The notes under the pieces were generated by a model. The model saw only the letters and a list, made by a program, of their open reading frames with translations. It was not told the DNA's origin and searched no databases. Of a stretch of 64,000 bases of DNA, positions 29,201 to 36,304 are shown in pieces. A program made the position numbers and the translations under genes. Position 1 is the first letter of the stretch. The number at the start of each line of letters is the position of its first letter. The stretch is from Prolixibacteraceae bacterium (lineage in GTDB: Bacteria; Bacteroidota; Bacteroidia; Bacteroidales; Prolixibacteraceae), in assembly GCA_019856515.1 (NCBI GenBank), contig CP082230.1, positions 186,001-250,000 on the forward strand, written 5' to 3'.

Positions 29201-30730
29201 ATGATGAAAAATAATATACTAAAGATCTGTGTAGCATTGATAATTTTATCGGGCTGTACTTCCGATTTCGATTCATTGAACACAGACCCAACAAAAGTAA
29301 CAGAGTTAGACTCTAAATATCTCTTCACTACAGTAGAGAAACGAGGTGGATTTTCGAACTGGGGAATTTATCAGTTGATGCAAAGTCTTTATGTAAATCA
29401 GTATGCTCAATATTGGGCAAATACAACAAGCTATTTCCCTTCTGATCGTTACACCATGAACAATGGTTGGATTGAAGGGGTTTGGAATGAATTCTATAGT
29501 GAGCATTTTCGTGTGTTGAATCAAATTGTAGAGAATCCAAACGAAAATATTAATAGGGTGCAAATTGCACGTATTTATCGTGCTTTTTTATATCAACGTT
29601 GGACTGATACATGGGGGGCTATTCCTTATAGCGAAGCGAGTCGTGGAATTTCAAAACCAAAATATGATTCACAAGAGTCAATTTATCGTGATCTTGTGAA
29701 TGAGTTGCAGGATGCAATTTCAAAGTTAGATAGTTCGCAAGAAGCTGGTGGATTTGGATCGGCTGATGTTATCTATCAAGGTGCAACAGACAAGTGGAAG
29801 CGTTTTGCAAACTCATTACTTTTACGTATTGCTATTCATATGTCGAATGTCGATACTGAGTTTGCACAAGATGTGGCTACCAAAGCTATTGCTTCTGGTG
29901 TAATGAGTGCTAATTCAGATGCAGCTATTTTACCAAGTGATCCGAATAACCGTGAAGCAACAAATCCAATTCATGAAATAGCCTATTGGAATGAGTTCCG
30001 TATGAGTAAGACCATGGAAGTCTATATGAATGGAGACAAACTTGGAGTTGTTGATCCTCGACTGAAGATGTATTGGGCTCCAATTGCTAAAAGAAATAAT
30101 GTTGTTGATGAATATGATGAGATAAATTTTAAAGGAGTACAGAATGGCTTGGCTGTGAGTAATATTCCATTAGATAATTTAGGTGGTTATTCAAATGTTG
30201 GTCCAATTGCATCGAAATATAACTATGATGCAGAAAATCAAACTTATCAAGCCGTTGATGCAGGTAAAGCTTTGCCAATGTTTATCTTTTCTTACGCTGA
30301 GGTGTGTTTTTTAAAAGCAGAAGCTGGTCTTCGATGGGGTTTAGGTGGTGATGTGAAGACCAATTATGATCAAGGAATTCGTGCCAGTATGCTTCAATGG
30401 AGCGAAGAGGAGAGTAATACTTATTCTGGACCAGTACCATCGTCACAAGAGATCTCTAATTATATTACTGAAGTAGGAGGGACTATTGATCAGAAGAAGA
30501 TCAGTACACAGAAATGGCTTGCTCTATTTCCTGATGGTTTTGAAGGTTGGACTGAGTTCAGAAGAACGGGTTATCCTGATTTTATTCCTGTTCCTTCTCC
30601 TGATCCATCAGCTGGGCTCAATGGTGAATTTATAAGCCGAATTGCTTATCCACAAGTTGAGAAGAACCTAAATCCTAATGAGTATAATAAATCGGCAACA
30701 TTGGGTGATTCTATGTGGTGGCAGAAGTAA
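29201..30730 (+). CDS. SusD-like glycan-binding lipoprotein
   Basis: This is the SusD-like partner of the broken upstream SusC. A signal peptide ends with lipobox ILSGC (Cys19 after MMKNN). Internal motifs typical of the SusD/RagB superfamily include ARIYRAFLYQRWTDTWGAIPY and IFSYAEVCFLKAEAGLRWG, and, close to the C-terminus, WLALFPDGFEGWTEFRRTGYP. Length 509 aa fits the SusD_2-like group. The gap from the susC stop is 12 bases, so both belong to one operon. The protein frame is intact although the transporter is broken. Confidence 0.93.
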   Translation: MMKNNILKICVALIILSGCTSDFDSLNTDPTKVTELDSKYLFTTVEKRGGFSNWGIYQLMQSLYVNQYAQYWANTTSYFPSDRYTMNNGWIEGVWNEFYSEHFRVLNQIVENPNENINRVQIARIYRAFLYQRWTDTWGAIPYSEASRGISKPKYDSQESIYRDLVNELQDAISKLDSSQEAGGFGSADVIYQGATDKWKRFANSLLLRIAIHMSNVDTEFAQDVATKAIASGVMSANSDAAILPSDPNNREATNPIHEIAYWNEFRMSKTMEVYMNGDKLGVVDPRLKMYWAPIAKRNNVVDEYDEINFKGVQNGLAVSNIPLDNLGGYSNVGPIASKYNYDAENQTYQAVDAGKALPMFIFSYAEVCFLKAEAGLRWGLGGDVKTNYDQGIRASMLQWSEEESNTYSGPVPSSQEISNYITEVGGTIDQKKISTQKWLALFPDGFEGWTEFRRTGYPDFIPVPSPDPSAGLNGEFISRIAYPQVEKNLNPNEYNKSATLGDSMWWQK

Positions 30731-30897
30731 CCATGTTCATTGTAGTCAGACATGAATAGATGGCAGTTCTGTGTCATCTTATTCGATGTTGATGAAGAGA
30801 ATATTGCGATAAATAATATCGTGTTGGTTTCTGTAAGTAAACAAAATCCTATTTTTAAATAATAGGTCTCCATTTTTTTTGATTGAGGATAAAACTA

Positions 30898-30934
30898 AAA
30901 AGAGATGTCCATCGCTATACTGGACATCTCTTTT
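30898..30934. terminator. Bidirectional terminator behind the second susD
   Basis: A 14-bp stem (AAAAGAGATGTCCA with TGGACATCTCTTTT) has A and T tracts on either side, between convergent susD and a minus-strand gene. Confidence 0.9.
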
Positions 30935-30955
30935 ATACGAATTTAGTTTATGAAG

Positions 30956-31441
30956 TTAACATTCGATTCTTTGTACATCAATAATTTCTTGGTCTTCAAC
31001 CTCGACAAGATACATTCCGTATTTATCTCCAATAATATTATTCTTTTTATCTTTCATAAAATTAAAGACTAGAGAATAGGATGTTTTCGAACTGTTATTA
31101 TTAGATTGCCCATTGTAGTAAATTGTCTGATCGAATAACATTTCCCATTGCTTGACCTCTTCCTTGTGTTCGTAGAGATTTAGTCCTAGCTGTAAAAGTC
31201 TTGCCTTTCCTTCTTCTAAAAGCTTGGTTAGAGGAGCATCGGATTGAAGAAATCCGATAAATTGTTCAACATGTTTCCAATCAATCTCAGTGTTATTATG
31301 AAACTCTTGATCAATCTCTACTTCGATGTTTCTACTATTTAAAAGAACTTTTGCCCTCCAGCACCATTCATTATCATTGGGGGTATCTTTGATGCATCTG
31401 AACTTAATGTCATGGTTGACTTGAATGTAGTTTTTTATCAT
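30956..31441 (-). CDS. Unrecognised 161-aa protein
   Basis: I recognise no family. It has no signal peptide or membrane helix and looks cytoplasmic. It is rich in Trp, Asn, Glu and Lys (EWCWRAKVLL, EIDWKHVEQFIGFL), with a beta-rich C-terminus (YSLVFNFMKDKKNNIIGDKY) ending in EVEDQEIIDVQRIEC. It stands alone on the minus strand, between the second SusD and a 418-base gap, and uses the convergent terminator. Its compact size and isolation would fit an orphan accessory gene; no function is implied. Confidence 0.65.
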   Translation of the reverse strand: MIKNYIQVNHDIKFRCIKDTPNDNEWCWRAKVLLNSRNIEVEIDQEFHNNTEIDWKHVEQFIGFLQSDAPLTKLLEEGKARLLQLGLNLYEHKEEVKQWEMLFDQTIYYNGQSNNNSSKTSYSLVFNFMKDKKNNIIGDKYGMYLVEVEDQEIIDVQRIEC

Positions 31442-31859
31442 ATCCGTTGCTTTTTTGATCCAGTATTTTGCTTCTATTATTTAGAACCATATTTGTATTT
31501 GAACCGGCTGTTAAAATACATTATTTTATGCAACAAAGGATTATATATTTAGGTTTTTCATTCTCTGTCTCTTATGTGTTTTGTCGTTAATGCCTAAAAT
31601 ATATGCTTTGGATATACTACTCCATTTAGGTTGTTGAAGCAATTTTATTCTGAAACTGTAGTAACATCTATCTTATCTCTATTAAACATGCCTCAGCTTT
31701 TAATCAACTTTAGGTTCTACTAATAATAAGGAGTTGTAGGTGCTTTATATTTTTTCTATATTTAATTTCAGTTAAGTGTAGATTTAATTGGTGGACTGTT
31801 TTGCTGGTTGAATTCTTTATACAGTTCAAGTATCGTGTATTGATATTGAGAGAATCCGT
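31442..31859. other. 418-base intergenic region
   Basis: I see no gene. This AT-rich stretch upstream of the 161-aa gene and downstream of the permease gene shows no strong hairpin or clear promoter. Confidence 0.5.
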
Positions 31860-33110
31860 TCAATCTATCTTGTAGCCTAAAGATGTTATTTTATCTTGAA
31901 TTTCTTTGGGTGAAAGGTGTTCTCCCAAAATAACAGTTTTTCCAGTCGAAAGATCTACTTGAACTGATTCTACTCCATTTATGTGCTGTAAATTCGTCTC
32001 TACTTTTATTTTGCATTTATTGCACCCCATTCCTTTGATAGTGTACTCACATTGATCCCCATAGCTCTTTTGGGCTCTTTTCCTTTGTTGGAAATAATGA
32101 ACACACTTAAGTATGTATACTCTTATTAGAAGGATTGCAAATACAATAGATGATATGATTTGCAGTGAAGATACTCCTTTATGGATGTGTCCTGTATGGT
32201 TCATTGCAAAAGTGAACCACTCAGCAGGAAGAAGATAGTCAATTATTAAACCAAAACTAATGGCTCCAACGACTATTGATAAAAGATAGATAATGGTTGC
32301 TTTTTTACCAATTGTTTTAGATAATACTACTAGTGTCGCAATGTTAGTAGCAGGGCCAGCCATAAGAAAAACAAAGGCAGCCCCTGGTGTTAGACCTTTC
32401 ATGATTAATACTGCTGCAATAGGGACGGAACCTGTTGCGCATACATAAATAGGGATAGATGCTAGAAGTACCAACAGCATGTTGAGCAATGGAGTTGAGG
32501 ACAAGGTTCCAAAGAAGTTGTCCGGAAGAATGGTGCTAATAAGTGCCGCAAGAACTAGTCCAATGATCAACCATTTAGAAATGTCGGCAAGAAATTCGAT
32601 AAATCCAAACTTGAATGTGCCAATAACTTTATCTTTAAAATTCGTATCAACTTCCTGTTTAGTTTCTTGACAAGGAATCTCTTCTTTCTTTTGTTCTTTG
32701 GTGAGTGAATCGGTGATCCCTCCTCCGAAAATACCTGTAATGAAAGCTGCAATGGCTCTGAAAATTGCAAATGGAAATCCCATAAGAGAGTATGTTGCAA
32801 GGAGAGAATCAACACCCGTTTGTGGTGTCGAGATAAGAAATGCATTCGTGGCACCTTTGCTCGCACCATGTTTATATAATGAAAGTCCTGTGGGAATTAC
32901 TCCACATGAGCATAATGGAAGAGGAACACCAAGAAAAGCGGCATTAAACACAGACTTCTTTGAGTTGGTGCCTAAATATTTAACAATACTCTCTTTTTTA
33001 AGGAAATTATGTAATAGCCCTGCAAAGAAGAATCCAACCATAAGATATATGGACATTTCATTGAATAGGCGTATGAATTCGAAGAAAAATTCTTGGATAA
33101 ATGAGATCAT
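31860..33110 (-). CDS. SO_0444-type Cu/Zn efflux permease with C-terminal HMA domain
   Basis: This inner-membrane permease of the UPF0718/ArsP-like superfamily has eight or more hydrophobic helices. The pore-associated motif LPLCSCGVIPTG is present near residue 70, and the second half has the mirrored ATGSVPIAAVLI. The C-terminal 65 residues form a heavy-metal-associated domain with GMGCNKCKI, whose two Cys can bind Cu+ or similar metal. This architecture is that of the SO_0444 family (Cu/Zn efflux), 416 aa in length. Metal export is inferred from family and HMA. It is divergent from the MFS transporter across a 220-base gap. Confidence 0.88.
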   Translation of the reverse strand: MISFIQEFFFEFIRLFNEMSIYLMVGFFFAGLLHNFLKKESIVKYLGTNSKKSVFNAAFLGVPLPLCSCGVIPTGLSLYKHGASKGATNAFLISTPQTGVDSLLATYSLMGFPFAIFRAIAAFITGIFGGGITDSLTKEQKKEEIPCQETKQEVDTNFKDKVIGTFKFGFIEFLADISKWLIIGLVLAALISTILPDNFFGTLSSTPLLNMLLVLLASIPIYVCATGSVPIAAVLIMKGLTPGAAFVFLMAGPATNIATLVVLSKTIGKKATIIYLLSIVVGAISFGLIIDYLLPAEWFTFAMNHTGHIHKGVSSLQIISSIVFAILLIRVYILKCVHYFQQRKRAQKSYGDQCEYTIKGMGCNKCKIKVETNLQHINGVESVQVDLSTGKTVILGEHLSPKEIQDKITSLGYKID

Positions 33111-33272
33111 GATATTCTCTTTAGTGCATCATTAAAATTTGTGATTTCTAATGTAAAAGTATTCTAGATAGACAATAACACAAAGAAAGTTGATTATTTA
33201 GGTCTTATTTAGAATACACAAAGGTACGGATAGTTTAATTTGATGTTATGATAGTTTCGGATTTGTAGTGCT

Positions 33273-33306
33273 TATTGAAGAATGAATCGTTTTCCTATTA
33301 TCTTTG
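33273..33306 (+). promoter_or_regulatory. Candidate promoter of the MFS gene
   Basis: TATCTTTG at 33299-33306 matches the -7 TAnnTTTG consensus, and TATTG at 33273-33277 lies 21 bases upstream as a partial -33 element. The MFS start is 28 bases downstream of the -7. Confidence 0.4.
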
Positions 33307-33333
33307 TGCGATATTCTAATTAGGAGAGTATTT

Positions 33334-34506
33334 ATGTGTCGAAATATTGTACAACTTTACTTGATAAAGGCCGCAAAATGGTTTATGCTGGCTATGCCAG
33401 TGATCATGCTTTTTTATGAATCTGCTCATTTGGATGTGCAACAAGTTTTTATTTTGAAAGCAGTCTATTCGGTAATGGTCGTATTGTGTGAGATACCCTC
33501 TGGCTACCTTTCGGATGTATGGGGGCGAAAGAATGCTTTGGTATTGGGTACTGTATTTGGTGCTATGGGGTATGGATGTTATGCTACCTCTTCGGGTTTT
33601 TGGTTCTTTTTAATTGCAGAGATATTGTTGGGTATAGGTCAAAGCTGTATTTCTGGTTCGGATTCAGCACTTCTATATGACACATTAAAAGATGAACAGC
33701 GAACATCAGACTATCTATTAGTTGAAGGACGAATTACTTCTTGGGGAAATCTGTTGGAAGCTGTTGCTGGGGTGTTGGCTGGCTTATTGGCAACATACTC
33801 TATTCGATATCCTATGATAGGACAGGCATTTGTCTCTTTAATTGGTATTCCGGCGGCGTTAATGCTACGCGAACCGTCTTCAAGTTCGGAGCATCGTATT
33901 GCTTCGTTTGGTGAAGTGGTACAGGTTGTGAAATCTTCGTTCGTTGAACATATTGCATTAAGAAATGCACTTTTGTTTTCTTCGATTATCGGAACGGCAA
34001 CTTTAACCATGGCTTGGTTACTTCAGCTGTTGTTTAAGGAAATGTCCATACCGGTTTCTCAATATGGTGTATTGTGGACTGGGTTGAATTTATTGGTTGC
34101 TTGGGGGAGTATTCGTGCTTTTTATATTGAAAAGCGGATTCAATCTAGATGGTTGTCAGTAATTATTCTTATTGGTGTTGTTGGTGGCTACCTGGCTGTA
34201 GGTTTGGTGAGTGGTTATTGGGTGTTTACTTTTGTGATTATATTTTATTTGACACGGGGAGTTGCAACTCCGACTTTAAAGAATATGGTAAACCAAAGAA
34301 CTACATCATCTATTAGAGCAACTGTATTGTCGATTCGTAACTTCTTAATACGTATATTGTTTGCGGTTATTGGACCTATTTTAGGTGGTGTGACCGATAG
34401 GTTAGGATTGCATGTTTCTATGGTGCTGATGGCTATCATCGTTTTTATTTTAGGTTCTGTTGTGTTGATGATGGAAAATCAGCGACGTAAAAGAGACGAA
34501 ATATAA
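33334..34506 (+). CDS. MFS transporter
   Basis: This inner-membrane major facilitator has about 12 hydrophobic helices. The loop between helices 2 and 3 carries the MFS signature GYLSDVWGRKNALVLG, and a second copy appears as LGGVTDRLGLHVSM near the end. I chose the ATG at 33334 (MCRNIVQLYLIK) over a TTG ten codons upstream; it has AGGAGAG close upstream. Length becomes 390 aa, normal for the group of single-gene exporters. The substrate is unknown. It is divergent from the metal permease, but no shared regulation is visible. Confidence 0.9.
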   Translation: MCRNIVQLYLIKAAKWFMLAMPVIMLFYESAHLDVQQVFILKAVYSVMVVLCEIPSGYLSDVWGRKNALVLGTVFGAMGYGCYATSSGFWFFLIAEILLGIGQSCISGSDSALLYDTLKDEQRTSDYLLVEGRITSWGNLLEAVAGVLAGLLATYSIRYPMIGQAFVSLIGIPAALMLREPSSSSEHRIASFGEVVQVVKSSFVEHIALRNALLFSSIIGTATLTMAWLLQLLFKEMSIPVSQYGVLWTGLNLLVAWGSIRAFYIEKRIQSRWLSVIILIGVVGGYLAVGLVSGYWVFTFVIIFYLTRGVATPTLKNMVNQRTTSSIRATVLSIRNFLIRILFAVIGPILGGVTDRLGLHVSMVLMAIIVFILGSVVLMMENQRRKRDEI

Positions 34507-34508
34507 TT

Positions 34509-34538
34509 TTTGGCATATTAAAATAACCTGTATCTTCG
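34509..34538 (+). promoter_or_regulatory. Candidate Bacteroidota promoter of the RsmI-like gene
   Basis: TTTG at 34509-34512 and TATCTTCG at 34531-34538 are separated by 18 bases. The -7 has one mismatch to TAnnTTTG. It lies 35 bases upstream of the coding start. Confidence 0.5.
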
Positions 34539-34573
34539 CGATTTAATCACAAAGAAACCTTCGAATAAAGCGT

Positions 34574-35278
34574 ATGGCAACATTGTATATGATCCCTAAT
34601 ACTTTAGGGGTAACACCAGTTGGTGGAGTAATTCCATTAGAAGTTCAAGAGATCATCAGAAGTGTAAAAGTTTTTATTGTTGAAGATATCCGTACTACTA
34701 GACGTTTTTTGAAGCGTGTAGACAAAGCAATCGACATTGATACTCTTACTTTTTATGTTTTGGACAAAAGAACTAAGAGTCGTGAAATTGAAGAGATGAT
34801 TCAACCACTTGCGAAAGGAGAGAATGTTGGAGTGATTTCTGAAGCTGGATGTCCTGGGGTTGCTGACCCTGGTGCTTCAGTGGTACAGTTAGCTCATAAG
34901 AAAGGATATCGTGTAGTGCCATTGGTTGGTCCTTCTTCAATTTTGTTGGCAATGATGGCATCAGGTATGAATGGACAGAGTTTTGCGTTTAATGGGTATC
35001 TGCCAATGAAAAAGCCTGATAGAGTGAAGAAAATACTACACTTGGAGAAGCGTTCTTTTCAAGAACAACAATCTCAGGTTTTCATCGAGACCCCGTTTCG
35101 TAACGATACGATGTTTGATGATATTTTATCGACTTGTGCATCGAACACACATATATGTGTAGCATGTGATATTACACTTGAGAGTGAGTATATTAAAACA
35201 GCTACCGTGGCAGAGTGGAAGAAGAATAAACCATCTCTACATAAACGCCCTGCTATATTTATTATTCATAAGTTTTAA
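34574..35278 (+). CDS. RsmI-like tetrapyrrole-methylase-family SAM methyltransferase
   Basis: This cytoplasmic methyltransferase belongs to the RsmI (COG0313) family, whose main member 2'-O-methylates 16S rRNA C1402. The family motifs are MIPNTLGVTPVGGVIP (start), FIVEDIRTTRRFL, GVISEAGCPGVADPG and PLVGPSSILLAMMASG. At 234 aa it is shorter than canonical RsmI (about 280), matching the shorter Bacteroidota paralog form. I therefore call it RsmI-like rather than RsmI; its RNA target is inferred. YfcE follows 12 bases later, so they are likely co-transcribed. Confidence 0.85.
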   Translation: MATLYMIPNTLGVTPVGGVIPLEVQEIIRSVKVFIVEDIRTTRRFLKRVDKAIDIDTLTFYVLDKRTKSREIEEMIQPLAKGENVGVISEAGCPGVADPGASVVQLAHKKGYRVVPLVGPSSILLAMMASGMNGQSFAFNGYLPMKKPDRVKKILHLEKRSFQEQQSQVFIETPFRNDTMFDDILSTCASNTHICVACDITLESEYIKTATVAEWKKNKPSLHKRPAIFIIHKF

Positions 35279-35290
35279 TCATAAGGGATC

Positions 35291-35845
35291 ATGAAGTTGT
35301 ATGTTTTTTCGGATATTCATGGTGATAAAGCAGCATTAGACCATTTGGATGATGTCCTTTCGAATGAGAAAGAGAGTTTTCAAGTGGTTCTGTGTGGAGA
35401 TTTGATGTATCATGGGCCACGAAATTCTTTGCCGACAGATTATGATCCTGCCTCGGTAGCTGAAATACTCAATAAATATGCATCGGTGATACATGCATGT
35501 CGTGGGAATTGTGATAGTGAGGTAGATCAAATGTTGTTATCATTTCCAATGATGGATGATTATCGTGAGTTTGAGTGGCATGATACTCTTTGTATTGCAA
35601 CGCACGGTCATCTTGATCATGTAGATACCTCTAGTTATCGTTGGATTTTTACAGGTCACACACATGTTCCATTGTGTAAAATCCATAAAGGAACTTTTAT
35701 GGTAAACCCTGGTTCTATCTCTATCCCAAAAGGGAAATATGGAGTCGGTACTTATGCGGTAATTCGAGATTTCAAGGTGGAATTACGCTCCTTAGATCAT
35801 GAGTTATTGGAAACTTATGAATGGGGACAGTTTAGGCTCATGTAA
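35291..35845 (+). CDS. yfcE: YfcE-type metallophosphodiesterase
   Basis: This calcineurin-like phosphoesterase of the YfcE/MJ0936 family has metal-ligand motifs FSDIHGD (7-13), CGDLMYHGPR, RGNCDS (Asn and Asp ligands), THGH and GHTHVP, followed by NPGSIS. Its 184 aa is normal. The family cleaves phosphodiester bonds with Mn2+, but the natural substrate is unsettled. It starts 12 bases after the RsmI-like gene in the same operon and is followed by a hairpin terminator. Confidence 0.92.
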   Translation: MKLYVFSDIHGDKAALDHLDDVLSNEKESFQVVLCGDLMYHGPRNSLPTDYDPASVAEILNKYASVIHACRGNCDSEVDQMLLSFPMMDDYREFEWHDTLCIATHGHLDHVDTSSYRWIFTGHTHVPLCKIHKGTFMVNPGSISIPKGKYGVGTYAVIRDFKVELRSLDHELLETYEWGQFRLM

Positions 35846-35860
35846 TAGGTGTGTTTTATT

Positions 35861-35892
35861 CGTAAGAAAATGGTTGTATTCATTTTCTTACG
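35861..35892 (+). terminator. Terminator-like hairpin after yfcE
   Basis: A perfect 12-bp stem (CGTAAGAAAATG/CATTTTCTTACG) has an 8-base loop, 15 bases after the yfcE stop. The T run that follows is interrupted. Confidence 0.55.
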
Positions 35893-36248
35893 GGTCTTTA
35901 TTGTTTGTTTAATTACTATATAGTACTCCTCGTTAAAAAGGTGTAATTATTAAATCCATTTCACCGTTTCTTCCTAAATATTTACCGAATATTACTAGAT
36001 TTAAATCTTATATATCATTCTCAGAGAATGAAGGTAGCATTAATATTTGACGAAAATTATGGTTTTTTTTCTTGTTTGTTGTCATCTAGGGAGGTTTGGT
36101 TGTTTTTATTTTAATGAAAATAAAGAAGGTGCTTTACCTCAATTCTACCTTAAATATTTAGGCAGTATGTGTTTGTGTAATCAAAGCTAATATAAGAGAT
36201 TGATTTTGGAGTGATTGTCTTAATGATTGATTATTCGTGGATGTGAGA
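35893..36248. other. 356-base intergenic region
   Basis: Between two hairpins there is no supported gene or structured RNA, only AT-rich sequence between convergent genes. Confidence 0.5.
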
Positions 36249-36290
36249 ATATACAAAAGATGGTCATATAGGAGGCCATCTTTTGTATAT
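36249..36290 (-). terminator. Hairpin terminator of the PEP-synthase-like gene
   Basis: A 15-bp perfect stem (ATATACAAAAGATGG/CCATCTTTTGTATAT) has a 12-base loop, 15 bases from the stop. A T tract on the minus strand is lacking, so activity is inferred from stem strength and position. Confidence 0.6.
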
Positions 36291-36304
36291 TGAGAATTGA
36301 ATAT

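Noticed and set aside
32698..33135. 145-aa plus-strand ORF opposite the metal permease
   Set aside because: It is antisense to conserved permease helices and lacks family patterns.
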